64,000 nt of DNA from JASGKO01 sp049840595 (GTDB taxonomy: Bacteria; Verrucomicrobiota; Verrucomicrobiia; Chthoniobacterales; Chthoniobacteraceae): the NCBI GenBank assembly GCA_049840595.1, contig JASGKO010000006.1, positions 27,074 through 91,073 of the forward strand, read 5' to 3'. The notes below the pieces were generated by a model. It searched no databases and was not told where the DNA came from. It saw nothing but the letters and a program-made list of their open reading frames with translations. The first letter of the stretch is position 1. The number at the start of each line of letters is the position of its first letter. A program made the translations under genes and the position numbers. Of this stretch, positions 17,059-26,657 are shown piece by piece.

Positions 17059-17571
17059 ATGAGACCGATTTTCAATTATCTAATAATTATCGCGGCGGGG
17101 GTGATGGTGGTGCATTACTGGCCCACGATTCGCCCCTATTTGTTGGCTGATCCGCTGGGAGATCTGCAAAAGTTTTCCCAAACGCTGCTCGTTCCGATCG
17201 AGAGCCCTGAAGTCCTCGATCCGGGAGACGCGCAGGACGAACTGGCGAAGCTCACCTCCGAAGTGGAGAGGCAGCAATCGACGGCAACCTATCCGCGTGC
17301 ACACCGGGCCCTGCAATTGCTCGAACAGGCTTCGAGCGAGCGGAACCTGTACCTGCAACGAGCCCGCACCGACACCAGTCACCATGCGCTCGATGAAGTC
17401 CCCGGGGAATGGCACGTCGCAGGGCATCCCGAGCAGCATCTCGACCTGAGCCAGGCTAATCGTGAGGTCAACTCCTCCTTTTGGACCCAAGTCGCCCGCA
17501 AGCAATGGCGGGACCGCTCCGAGCAGTATCGTGCTGCCCTGGCGCCGATCTTCAATTCCGAGGGCAACTAG
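17059..17571 (+). CDS. Membrane-anchored protein of unknown function
   Basis: 170 residues. One N-terminal hydrophobic segment (FNYLIIIAAGVMVVHYW) anchors the protein. The rest is soluble, helical and charged, with likely coiled-coil character around residues 55-110 (AQDELAKLTSEVERQQ, AHRALQLLEQASSERN). GGCAGGGT precedes the ATG as a possible ribosome binding site. No family is recognised. Confidence 0.6.
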   Translation: MRPIFNYLIIIAAGVMVVHYWPTIRPYLLADPLGDLQKFSQTLLVPIESPEVLDPGDAQDELAKLTSEVERQQSTATYPRAHRALQLLEQASSERNLYLQRARTDTSHHALDEVPGEWHVAGHPEQHLDLSQANREVNSSFWTQVARKQWRDRSEQYRAALAPIFNSEGN

Positions 17572-17621
17572 GCGAAAGGCTTTTTTCCACTGCGGCGCCT
17601 CGTCGCGCTGGGGAAGCTATT

Positions 17622-18662
17622 CTAAACCGCCACGCTTGCCGGGGTGCCGTTCGCCCGGGGATTTCCCGTCGGCGAAAGCATGCGCAGCGTCTGCCAGCCG
17701 TACTGCTCGAAATAGATGCGCTTGAGCTGATACTTCACATACACGCGCCGGTCGGTGGGCAGCACGGGCGGTTGGACATGAATTTCCGGCCCGGTCGGGG
17801 TCTGGATAATCCGGCTCTGCCGCAGCGAGATGGCGGCCGATTGAAAGGCGCCCTCATCATCCTCCCACGCGAAAAGGATATTCGCCCGGTGCCGCAGCAC
17901 CACGTAGGGATGCATGCGCAAAATCAATTCGCCGCCATGGCCGATTGCGCTGTGGAATGCCTCCGGCGTGCTGTCGCCGGTCTCCTGGTAATACGCCTCG
18001 CCCGGGCTCGCGTATTGCAGGAAGCGCTTTTTGCTCAACGCCATTTGGGTGAGGTGCGCGAGAATCGCCTTCCGCTTCACCAGTTGCTCCTGCTTGGTGA
18101 GCGTGAGAATCAGCCGTGGGGCCACCACGGGGATGCCGTTGCCGTGGATTTTGTAAAACAGGGCGCGCGGGGCCAGCGGTCCCATCCCTTGCAGCACGTG
18201 CTGCAGCATGACATGGATCGCACAGTGATCGGGGTGCACGTCTTCAATGCAGGGCGCGATCACGAGGGTCGGCTGCCAGTTCTGAATCGTGGTCGAAAGC
18301 GGGTCGATCAACTGCGCGGAGTTTTCCAGCAGGATTTTCGTCAGCCCCTGATCGGGCAGGGAAAGGAAGTCCGCGCAATCAGGCGGTGCTCCGAGTTTGA
18401 TCAACGCGTCGATCGCTTCCATCCGGCGGCGTTTTCCCCAGCGCAGGCGGTCGGCCCGGCTCACGTTCCAGCGAAATTCCAGGTAACGCTGCGGCCACGG
18501 ATTGTTGTCTCCATCGGTGATGAAGATCACGTTCAACTCTGCGCCCGCCGCGACGGCCCGCTGGATGAGGCCGCCCGCTCCGAGCGACTCATCATCCGGG
18601 TGCGGGGCAATAATGAGTAGTCGATCCTCCGCCGTGAGCGTAATTCCATTGAGATTATTCAT
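17622..18662 (-). CDS. PIG-L family (LmbE-like) deacetylase
   Basis: 346 residues from the ATG at 18662. The zinc/catalytic motif near the N-terminus is IIAPHPDDESLGAGGLI, with the later ligand region EDVHPDHCAIH, the hallmark pair of PIG-L/LmbE N-deacetylases, which remove acetyl groups from GlcNAc-type substrates. The last ~90 residues are an extension beyond the core. The start overlaps the corrected stop of the upstream glycosyltransferase (ATGA), so the two form an operon, suggesting glycoconjugate or cell-surface glycan work. Confidence 0.88.
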   Translation of the reverse strand: MNNLNGITLTAEDRLLIIAPHPDDESLGAGGLIQRAVAAGAELNVIFITDGDNNPWPQRYLEFRWNVSRADRLRWGKRRRMEAIDALIKLGAPPDCADFLSLPDQGLTKILLENSAQLIDPLSTTIQNWQPTLVIAPCIEDVHPDHCAIHVMLQHVLQGMGPLAPRALFYKIHGNGIPVVAPRLILTLTKQEQLVKRKAILAHLTQMALSKKRFLQYASPGEAYYQETGDSTPEAFHSAIGHGGELILRMHPYVVLRHRANILFAWEDDEGAFQSAAISLRQSRIIQTPTGPEIHVQPPVLPTDRRVYVKYQLKRIYFEQYGWQTLRMLSPTGNPRANGTPASVAV

Positions 18663-20380
18663 CCCCGAGATCCGTCTTGAATTCGTGCTTGCCGTAAGGA
18701 GAAAAGCCCCGGTCAATCGCCCGGTTCCACACCACGGCGGCGGAAGCCGTCGGCTGGCTGGCGACGAGCGTATGTGCTCCGGCCGGGGAGTTCCATCCCG
18801 GGATGGTAGGGCTGTCCGTCGATCGTTCCGTGGAAGGAGCCGGTGGGCTGCACCACGTCATACTGCGTCGGGATCACGGTATTGAAGCTGATTGGCTGGC
18901 CGGGCTGGGGCTGGGGGAACAGCTTGCCGGGGACATACAGCTTGAAGCCGATGTCGATATAGTTCTGCTTCACAAACTCCTGATCCTTGCCGTGCAGACG
19001 CGTCAGCTTCGCCACACAGGTCCGGGTCGCGATCATGCGCTCGGGGATGTTATCCTGGATCAATCCCATATACATTCGTTTCAACGTCAACAGTTCCAAA
19101 GCGTAATAAAAGGGGCGGGGTCTGTAAACCGTTTCCCCTTTGCCGTCCATAATATATTCACCCGGATTGAGCAGGCGCAACGCCGCCGCGCGGATGCGGA
19201 AGGAGTCCGAAGTCTGGTCCTGCCAGGGGGGGTGAACATACACGATGAAGGCCATTCCTCCCACGATCGCCGTCGCCCCGAGCGGGGCCGCCAGCTTCCA
19301 CGGCAGTTCCCAAAGCAGCGCTACCAGCAGGATGCCGAGCAGGGGATAAAGCGGCAGGTAATCCTGCGCGGTCACCACCGGCCAGATATTGAAGACAAAG
19401 GCAAAGAGGGCCGTCGCGGTGAGGAAGAGAAAGACCAGGCTGCCCATCTGGGGCCGCGAGTTAAAGCGGCGAAGCAGATATCCACCGGCCCAAAGCGCCA
19501 GCCCGAGATGGACGATGAAGCGGAGGATGTGACTGAGCGGATGCTTCATGGTGCCCATGCCGCTCAGCATATTGTGCTGCACCGTGCAGTAATAGAACTC
19601 TTTCAGCGCGCCGTGGCTGGCGAAGAAAATGACGAGCGCGACCGGGATGATCAGCCCTCCTGCGATCAATGCGGTGGCTCTGGAGACGAGCCACGAAGCC
19701 GCAGGCAGCCGGAAGCTTTTCCAGTAAAGAAGGAGCGTGCCCAGCCCCCCGGCGACCAGGGAAAGCAGGAGCAGCGTGGTCTTCATGGAAGTGCCGAAGC
19801 TGGCTCCGATCGCCAGGCCCAGCCGCAGGGCCGCCATCGGCGTAAACGGGCGCTGCAACGCAAACAGCACGCAGAGCATCCACATGACCATCCATAGGTC
19901 ATCGGTGCGAAATTCCTCCGAAGTGAAGAAAAAGCCCGGCATCGCCAGGGTAAAGAGCGCGGCCCAGAGCCCGGCCCGCTTGCCCACCAACTGCGCGCCA
20001 ATCCGGGCGGTAATCCACAGAGTCGCCGCGCAGATCGGGAACATGAGCAGCCGCATCGGAATCTCAATGTCCGGGCGCTCGTGGATCATCGCGAAAAACG
20101 GCGCGCACAGCATCTGGAAAAGCGGCGTGTGATTGTCGAAGACATCGCGATATTGAAGCAGCCCATTTGCCCAGGCCCACACGACGTGGAGATGCTGCGG
20201 CTCATCGGAGTCCACGCGATAGGCGCGAAGGTCCAGCACTTTCAGGGCAAAAAAGAGCGCCGCGACGACGAGCAGGAAGAGGGTTTCAATGACCGATTTT
20301 CCCCGCCAGTGCAGGGGATCGGACTCTGCGTTGCCCTGGGAGGAGGAAGCGGGGGGCGATTGCAGGATTAGGTCAGGCAT
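18655..20380 (-). CDS. GT39/ArnT-like membrane glycosyltransferase (frame broken near 18785)
   Basis: About 574 residues after correction. Roughly ten membrane helices follow a first helix (VIETLFLLVVAALFFALKVL) and an acidic loop, RVDSDEPQHLHVVWAWANG, typical of GT-C lipid-linked sugar transferases. The start is the ATG at 20380 (MPDLILQSPP). As written, the C-terminus becomes PGRSTYARRQPADG; removing one C from CTCCCC near 18785 restores PAGAHTLVASQPTASAAVVW and a stop at 18655 that overlaps the PIG-L ATG, which supports an indel. It probably moves a sugar from a polyprenyl phosphate to an exported acceptor. Confidence 0.85.
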
Positions 20381-20445
20381 TCTGTAGGTAAGGGTAGAGG
20401 GAAGAGACGCTAACAAAACTACGTTTCCGCCGGATTGCCAGCGCG

Positions 20446-21870
20446 TTACAGTTTCGCAACGATTGGCTGCGAAGCAACGGTAGAATGGACCGCAGCAGGC
20501 AGATGGAGAATGAACCGGGAGCCGGCACCGGGGGCACTGGTGAGTTCCACCCGGCCCTTGTGGGCTTCCACGATCGCTTTCACAAAGCTGAGGCCCAGCC
20601 CGAGCCCACGTTGCGAGCGGCTCTTGTCTCCGCGATAGAGACGCTCCCAGATGCGGGTGAGCTCCTCCGGGGCAATCCCCGTGCCGGTATCGCTCACCGT
20701 GAGCACGATTTCCCCGCCCTGGCTTTGGGCACTGATGTCCACCCGTCCCTGTTCGGGGGTATATTTCAGGGCGTTATCCACCAGATTGGCCACCGCCTGG
20801 TGGATGCGGCTGGGATCGGCGTAAAGGGTGAGATCGGCCGGAATATTCGTCGTGATCTGCTGCTGCTTTTCCTCGGCGACGATGCTGTAGATTTCGGTGA
20901 TGACCTCGACCAGCTCGGCCACGTTTACGGCCTGCATCTTGAGATTCATCGCTCCGTTCTCCGCCTCCGAGATGTCCATGAAGGTATTCAGCAGCGTGGT
21001 CACGCGCTCGCCCTCTTCCAGGCACTCCGCCAGGGCGGCCCGGGCGCTCTCGGGATCGTTCTCCCGCAGGGCCAGCTCCGCAATGCCGCGCAGCCGGGTA
21101 AGCGGGGTGCGCAGGTCGTGCGCCACGTTGTCGAGGGTGCCTTTCATCGCCGTCATCAGGTTTTCGAGGCGATGCATCATGTCGTTGAACGAGGCAATCA
21201 GCCCGCCGATTTCATCCGACGAAGAAGGGTGGATATCCAGGCGCTCGGTAATGATGCCCGTCTGCACGATGTGACGGACGGCCGCGTTCAATTCCCGCAG
21301 GGGCCGCAGCATTCGCGAGGCGAAAAACGCGCCCAGCATGATGCTGATGCCCACCGTGGGCAGCATGATGTAAGCCCACGTTTCCTTGAACCGCAGGAGA
21401 ATGCCCTCCCGCGTGGCACTGCTGTAGCCGACCTGGAGCACATAATCCTTTACGGCGGCGCTCTCGAAGTCATACGGCGCTCCGCTGGGGACCATCAAAG
21501 AAAAATGGGTGCCCGGACGGCTGGCGCTGCGCTCTTCCAGCAGCGCAATGTCCTCGGGATCGGAACCATCGGCCGGGCTGACAAAAATCGAGTGATTTTT
21601 TGGGTCCGCGACCCGCACGAAGAAATCGCCCGAGTCCTTCTGCTCGCAGAGTTTGCGCAGTTCCTTCAGGCCGCCTTCGTTGAGTTCATCCCGCATCTGG
21701 GCGAACTTGGTCCGCACCAACTCCGAGTCCATCTGCCGCAGCGAGCGGTCCAGTTCGAGCTGAACGATCAGGAGCAGGCCGATAAACCCCGCGACGAAGA
21801 ACACGGCGTACCACACCGTGATCCTCCAGCCCAGGGTCGTGCGCAGTCGTTCACTCAGGGGAAAGGACAT
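20446..21870 (-). CDS. Membrane sensor histidine kinase of an OmpR-type two-component system
   Basis: 474 residues from the ATG at 21870. Two membrane helices (WYAVFFVAGFIGLLLIVQL and WAYIMLPTVGISIMLGAFF) flank a periplasmic sensor region of ~150 residues. A HAMP domain (RMLRPLRELNAAVRHIV) leads to the HisKA box NVAHDLRTPLTRLRGIAEL, with the phosphoacceptor His, then the ATPase N-box AVANLVDNALKYTP and G-boxes DTGTGIAPEE and RGLGLGLSFVKAIVEAHKG. It overlaps the response-regulator gene by about 20 bases and is translated downstream of it. The signal is unknown. Confidence 0.93.
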   Translation of the reverse strand: MSFPLSERLRTTLGWRITVWYAVFFVAGFIGLLLIVQLELDRSLRQMDSELVRTKFAQMRDELNEGGLKELRKLCEQKDSGDFFVRVADPKNHSIFVSPADGSDPEDIALLEERSASRPGTHFSLMVPSGAPYDFESAAVKDYVLQVGYSSATREGILLRFKETWAYIMLPTVGISIMLGAFFASRMLRPLRELNAAVRHIVQTGIITERLDIHPSSSDEIGGLIASFNDMMHRLENLMTAMKGTLDNVAHDLRTPLTRLRGIAELALRENDPESARAALAECLEEGERVTTLLNTFMDISEAENGAMNLKMQAVNVAELVEVITEIYSIVAEEKQQQITTNIPADLTLYADPSRIHQAVANLVDNALKYTPEQGRVDISAQSQGGEIVLTVSDTGTGIAPEELTRIWERLYRGDKSRSQRGLGLGLSFVKAIVEAHKGRVELTSAPGAGSRFILHLPAAVHSTVASQPIVAKL

Positions 21871-22526
21871 AGCCCACGCCACGAATCGTCCGGATCATCT
21901 GCCTGGAAAAGCCTTTGTCGATCTTCCCGCGCAAGCGGCACACCAGCACGTCCACCACATTGGTCTGCGGGTCGAAATGGTAGTTCCAGATCGCTTCCAG
22001 GATGAGCGTCTTGGAAACGGCGCGTCCGGCATTGCGCATGAGATACTCGAGCAGCGCAAATTCACGGGGCTGGAAGCTCGATGGGCTGGGCACCGCGTTC
22101 CACCCGGCGCTTCACGAGATCCATGCTCAGATCACCAGCGGTCAGCTTCGTTGGTTCGCCTTGCTCGCTCTTGCGGCGGATCAGCGCCTGCACGCGGGCG
22201 AGCAGTTCGGAGAAGGCAAAGGGCTTGGTGAGATAGTCGTCGCTGCCGGCCTGGAGGCCGATCACGCGGTCCTCCACGCTGCGCTTGGCGCTCAGGGTGA
22301 GGACAGGCGTGCGGACGTTGGCCCGCTGCATTTCGCTGATGATGCTCAGGCCGTCGCGCTTCGGCAGCATCACGTCGATGATGGCGGTGTCGTATTTTTC
22401 GGTCAGCGCAAGGTGGAGGCCGTTCTCGCCATCGCTGGCGTGATCCACGGAATAGCCCGCCTGGGTGAGGCCTTTGGTTACGAACTGGGTGATCTTCGGG
22501 TCATCTTCAACAAGCAGTAGGCGCAT
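21851..22526 (-). CDS. OmpR/PhoB-family response regulator (frame broken near 22072)
   Basis: About 225 residues after correction. The receiver domain starts MRLLLVEDDPKITQFV; the phosphoacceptor Asp is in TAIIDVMLPKRDGL and the Lys in DYLTKPFAFSELLARV. The winged-helix part reads REFALLEYLMRNAGRAVSKT and ends IRTIRGVGYVLSPE. The halves are in different frames; removing one base in CTTCCAGCC near 22072 joins PIELQPREFALLEYLM, the standard junction. It partners the overlapping histidine kinase. Repeats just upstream of its start are candidates for autoregulation. Confidence 0.92.
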
Positions 22527-22548
22527 ATAAGGAAATGTTGGTGAATTA

Positions 22549-22605
22549 GACCGCCGTTTGTAATGTTCTGTTCATTAAACCGGTGTAATGTTTTTATCGG
22601 CGGTC
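22549..22605. promoter_or_regulatory. Candidate response-regulator binding site or leader hairpin between the two-component operon and glyS
   Basis: In the divergent interval, GTAATGTT occurs at 22560-22567 and again at 22585-22592 as direct repeats 25 bases apart. The stretch is flanked by inverted arms, ACCGCCG after 22549 and CGGCGGTC at 22598-22605. Direct repeats upstream of an OmpR-family regulator are often its own operators. The assignment is inference from position and symmetry only. Confidence 0.4.
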
Positions 22606-22702
22606 GATCCGTGGAGGAAAAGTGACGTTTTCCGGCAAAGGAACGGTCGGCCACAGTTTGCAGTTGCGTTCAGGGCCGGGCGATGGTGATTTGAACGTTC
22701 CT

Positions 22703-24570
22703 ATGAGTCAGCAAAAAGAGACCCCCTTGATGGAAAAAATCGTGTCGCTCTGCAAGCGCCGCGGCTTCATTTTTCAGAGTTCCGAGATTTACGGGGGGAT
22801 CAATGGCTTCTGGGATTACGGTCCCCTCGGCGCGGAGCTGAAGCGCAACCTGCGCGATACCTGGTGGCGCGCGATGACTCGCGAACGCGAGGACGTCGTC
22901 GGCCTCGATGCCACGATCATCATGCACCCCGCGATTTGGAAGGCGAGCGGTCACGTGGATACGTTCAGCGATCCGATGAGCGACTGCCTGCTCACGCAAA
23001 AGCGCTTCCGGGCCGACCATGTGGAGCCGCAATCGGGCGTGGTTTACACCTTCGAAGGTGCTACAAGCCAAGATCTTGTTGAGGCATTTGGAGGATTGCT
23101 GGGATTGGATCCGATTGCCACCTCTTTAGAAAAGCTTCGCGAAAAGAAAGCAACTGGTAAGGCGCAAAAAATTCGGGGGCAAGAGGAGCTTCCTCTAGTT
23201 ACCGAATCATTTAGTGTTCTTCTTCAGGCAGGGAAACCACCTGAAAGTGCTCGAAAAGTTGCAGTTCAATTTTACGAAGCGCGGGGATTGAGTCGTCCTG
23301 TGCTGCTCGGCGAGACCACGTCCAAAGTGGAGGGCAGCCGGGCCTTCAATCCCGAGAACGGCGCGCAGCTCACCGAGCCCAAGCCGTTCAACCTCATGTT
23401 CCACACCTACGTGGGCGCCACCGCCAAGGAAGAGGACAAAGCCTATCTCCGCCCCGAAACCGCGCAGGCCATTTTCGCCCAGTTCAAGAACGTGGTCGAT
23501 TCTTCGCGTCAGAAGGTTCCCTTCGGCATCTGCCAGATCGGCAAGGCGTTCCGCAATGAGGTGACGCCGCGCAATTTCACCTTCCGCTCCCGCGAGTTCG
23601 AGCAGATGGAGCTGGAATTTTTCATCAAGCCCGACGAGGCCATCGAGGCCGTCTGCGGTCAGGTCGCCGCCTGGAGCGAGGGCGCTGATCTCTCGGTCCC
23701 GCAGGACAACTGGGGCTGGGAAATGTGGCACCGCTACTGGGTCGCGCAGCGCACTGCTTATTACAACGGCATCGGCCTCGGCACCGAAGTGCTGGCCTAC
23801 CACTGGCAGACGAAGGAGGAACTCGCCCACTACGCCCGCGCCTGTGTGGATATCCTGTGCAGTTTCCCGTTCGGCACCGAGGAACTCGAAGGTATCGCCG
23901 CCCGTGGCGACTTCGATCTTTCCGCCCACCAGAATGGCAGCAAGAAGCAGCTCGAAGTCTTCGACGAAGAGGTGAAGGCAGCTTTTGCGAAATGGACCGA
24001 CGAACAGAAGGCCGCGCTCATTACCCGCAAGCAGGCGGAGAACCGCGCCAAGGGCGATTGCGCCCTGCCGGATGCGGCCATCGATGAATGGTGCCAGAAG
24101 TTGTTCAAGGGCTTCTTCCTGCCGCACGTCATTGAGCCCTGGCCGGTCTGGATCGTCTGGCGCTGGCCGTGCTCGCCAAGGCGTTTACCGAAGTCGAAAA
24201 GGTCGATGCCAAGGGCAACAAGGAAGTGCTCACCGTAATGCGCCTCCATCCGCGCATTTCGCCCGTGAAGATTGGCGTTTTCCCGTTGCTCAAGAACAAG
24301 CCGGAACTCGTGGCCAAAGCCCGTGGCGTTTACGACCTGCTCAAGCCGCTCATGACCGCCTTCTACGACGAAGGCGGCAGCATCGGCAAACGCTACGCCC
24401 GCCAGGACGAGGCAGGCACGCCGTTCTGCGTGACGATCGACTTCGAGACCCTCGGTGAAAAGGGCGAGGAATTGCTGGATACCGTGACCTTGCGCCATCG
24501 CGACGACGGCAGCCAGGAGCGCGTGAAGATCAGCGACCTGCCCGGCAAGCTGCTGCCGCTGATTTCGTAA
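22703..24570 (+). CDS. glyQS: Glycyl-tRNA synthetase, single-subunit class II type (frame broken near 24139)
   Basis: About 622 residues from the ATG at 22703 (MSQQKETPLMEKIVSLCKRR). Class II features are IYGGINGFWDYGPLG, YLRPETAQAIFAQFKNV, FGICQIGKAFRNEVTPRNFT and SREFEQMELEFF; the anticodon-binding domain ends near 24570. At 24139 GAGCCCTGGCC lacks one base; restoring TCG gives VIEPSAGLDRLALAVLAKAF, the expected motif 3. Residues ~119-197 (23059-23295) are visibly richer in A/T, with different codon choice, lying where other GlyRS enzymes have a variable insertion. It charges tRNA-Gly; translation is essential, so the break is taken as a sequence error. Confidence 0.95.
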
Positions 24571-24584
24571 AGCAGTCTTGAAAT

Positions 24585-24613
24585 CACCAACTAGTTGAAT
24601 AAACTAGTTGGTG
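24585..24613. promoter_or_regulatory. Palindromic operator over the toxin-antitoxin start
   Basis: Perfect 12-base arms CACCAACTAGTT (24585-24596) and AACTAGTTGGTG (24602-24613) flank GAATA and end two bases before the antitoxin ATG, covering its ribosome-binding region. Phd/YefM antitoxins bind such palindromes with the toxin to repress their own operon; that function here is inferred from symmetry and place. Confidence 0.65.
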
Positions 24614-24615
24614 GT

Positions 24616-24927
24616 ATGAAGGCGAAAAAGAAAACTGCAAAAACAGTAGCGGCGGCACCGGTTGAGCCGTCAATGCGGCTTCACGAAAGCGCGGTGATGC
24701 CGATTGAAGAAATCGGTGCCTTTGAAGCAAAGACGCACCTTTCCGAAATTCTCGAAAAGGTCGCCAACGGCGCTTCCTTTTACATCACCAAACGCGGCAA
24801 ACGGGTCGCGGAACTCAAACCGATCGAAGTAAAACGCAAACGCCCGATTCCAGGCCTTCTGCGCGGTAAAATCTGGATGGCGGATGATTTCGACGCGCCT
24901 TTGGAAGAGTTCAAGGAATACATGTAA
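24616..24927 (+). CDS. Phd/YefM-family antitoxin
   Basis: 103 residues from the ATG at 24616, just after the palindrome; the open frame begins seven codons earlier but within the palindrome. The DNA-binding fold is typical of Phd/YefM: IGAFEAKTHLSEILEKVANG, then FYITKRGKRVAELKPI. It has a Lys/Ala-rich N-terminal tail and an acidic C-terminus (DFDAPLEEFKEYM) that should wrap the toxin. The stop is immediately followed by the toxin ATG. Known role: neutralises the toxin and represses the operon. Confidence 0.88.
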   Translation: MKAKKKTAKTVAAAPVEPSMRLHESAVMPIEEIGAFEAKTHLSEILEKVANGASFYITKRGKRVAELKPIEVKRKRPIPGLLRGKIWMADDFDAPLEEFKEYM

Positions 24928-25311
24928 ATGAGTTACCTCGTGGATACGCATGCCTTGATCTGGTTTGCCCAAGCGCCGGATCTGCTCAGCGTCAAAGCTT
25001 ACGATGCCATTGCTGCGACCGATGAGCCGAAATTTATCTCGGTCGCCAGCCTGTGGGAGATTGGGATCAAGTCTTCGCTGGGGAAATTAAAGCTCGGCAT
25101 GCAAATGAGAGATTTTGCCCAGGCCCAGCTCGAAAATGCTTTCCAGCTTCTACCCATCCACTTGGATCACATCACGCACATTGCCAGCCTTCCTCATCAC
25201 CATGGCGATCCCTTCGACCGCATGCTCATCGCCCAGGCCGAGATCGAGGACCTGCAAATCATCACCAAAGACCCTTCGTTTTCCCGCTATGGAGTACGTT
25301 GTGTGTGGTAA
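24928..25311 (+). CDS. VapC-like PIN-domain toxin
   Basis: 127 residues starting directly after the antitoxin stop. It has PIN-domain acidic residues in YLVDTHALIW, SLWEIGIK and HHGDPFDRMLIAQA, and a final Asp in ITKDPSF. PIN toxins are Mg-dependent ribonucleases, often cutting tRNA or rRNA. The pairing with a Phd/YefM antitoxin is a common type II combination. Intact. Target RNA is unknown. Confidence 0.9.
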   Translation: MSYLVDTHALIWFAQAPDLLSVKAYDAIAATDEPKFISVASLWEIGIKSSLGKLKLGMQMRDFAQAQLENAFQLLPIHLDHITHIASLPHHHGDPFDRMLIAQAEIEDLQIITKDPSFSRYGVRCVW

Positions 25312-25347
25312 TCCGCCGAAAGCCGCGCTTTATTCCTTTTCATCGCT

Positions 25348-26406
25348 ATGAATCCTGACTCCAAGAACTTTCTCAAGACCCTCGTCGAAACGCCCAGCCC
25401 CTCCGGCTACGAACAGGCCGTGCAGAAGCTCGTGCGCGAGCGCATCGCGCCGTGGAGCGACGAGGTGAAGACGGACCTCATGGGCAACGTCTTCGGCATT
25501 CGCAACCCCAAGGGCAAGCCCCGCATCATGCTGGCCGGGCACTGCGATCAGATCGGCTTTTTGATCAAATACATCAACGAGGACGGCTTTCTCTACGTGG
25601 AATTCATCGGCGGCGTGGACCCGACCGTCGCCACCTCGCAGCGCGTGCAGATTCTCACCAAGAGCGGCCTGCTCCCCGGCGTGCTCGGGCGCAAGGCGAT
25701 CCACCTCATGAACGAGGACGACCGCAAGCGTGTACCGAAGCAGGAAGACCTCTGGGTGGACATCGGCGCGAAGAACAAAAAGGAAGCGCTCAAGATGGTG
25801 CAGCTCGGCGACGCCGGCGTCTTCGTGCAGCCCTTCACCGAGCTGGCGAATGAGCGCGTCGTCTCGATGGCCTTCGACAACAAGATGGGTACCTGGATCG
25901 TGACCGAAGTGCTCCGCCGCCTGCACAAGAAAAAGCTCGAAGCCTGCGTGATCGGCGTCTCCACCGTGCAGGAGGAGATCGGCCTCCGCGGCGCGACCAC
26001 CAGTGCTTTCTCGTCGGAAGCCACCGTCGGCATTGCGCTCGACGTCGGCCACGGCACCGACACTCCCGGCATCGATGTGAAAAAGGCGGGCGACTACAAA
26101 GTCGGTGGCGGCCCGAAAATCTGCCGCGGCGCGAATATCAATCCCCGCGTGTTCGACCTGCTGGTCGAGACCGCCGAGAAAGAAGGCATCACCTACCAGA
26201 TCGCCCCCGAAGCCCGCGGCACTGGCACCGATGCCAACGTGATGCAACTCTCCCGCGGCGGCATGGCGGTCGGCCTGCTCTCCGTCCCGCTGCGCTATAT
26301 GCACACGCCGAACGAACTGCTCTCGCTCGAAGACCTCGATAATACCGCGAAGCTCCTCGCCGCGTTCTGCGCCCGGGTGAAGGCCTCGCACGACTTCACA
26401 CCGTAA
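25348..26406 (+). CDS. M42-family metallo-aminopeptidase
   Basis: 352 residues. M42 metal ligands are visible: His and Asp in LAGHCDQIGF, Asp in AFDNKMGTW, Glu-Glu in STVQEEIGLRG, Asp in IALDVGHGTD and the C-terminal His in RYMHTPNEL. A start with LKTLVETPSPSGYE is typical. The family forms large tetrahedral aminopeptidases that trim peptides; older annotations call them endoglucanases. It lies 36 bases after the toxin gene on the same strand, but the composition and function differ, so it is probably an independent unit. Confidence 0.95.
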   Translation: MNPDSKNFLKTLVETPSPSGYEQAVQKLVRERIAPWSDEVKTDLMGNVFGIRNPKGKPRIMLAGHCDQIGFLIKYINEDGFLYVEFIGGVDPTVATSQRVQILTKSGLLPGVLGRKAIHLMNEDDRKRVPKQEDLWVDIGAKNKKEALKMVQLGDAGVFVQPFTELANERVVSMAFDNKMGTWIVTEVLRRLHKKKLEACVIGVSTVQEEIGLRGATTSAFSSEATVGIALDVGHGTDTPGIDVKKAGDYKVGGGPKICRGANINPRVFDLLVETAEKEGITYQIAPEARGTGTDANVMQLSRGGMAVGLLSVPLRYMHTPNELLSLEDLDNTAKLLAAFCARVKASHDFTP

Positions 26407-26563
26407 GGCGGTATTCGCTGCCTTCTGAAAGTTTCGAAGGGACGCCGGAAGTGGAGATACGCGTGCTTTAGAACGGTTCCATAAAGCATGAGCGGCAGGA
26501 TGCTTGCCGTTCTGCTGTCGGGGAAAGTAAGCGAAGACAGGAATATTGGGCTGCGCGTTGGGA

Positions 26564-26606
26564 GCGAGACTTGTCTCGCGCGGAGAAAGCGGCGACGTGT
26601 CGCCGC
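26564..26606. repeat. Paired short palindromes between convergent genes
   Basis: Two near-perfect palindromes stand side by side: GCGAGAC-TT-GTCTCGC (26564-26579) and GCGGCGAC-GT-GTCGCCGC (26589-26606). They sit in the 251-base gap between the M42 peptidase and the hydrolase. No T-run follows. They look like a dispersed REP-type element. No gene is seen in the gap. Confidence 0.55.
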
Positions 26607-26657
26607 AGTCCAAGGGCGCGGAGACGAAGAGCGTTTCCTGACACCCTATTCGGAAAT

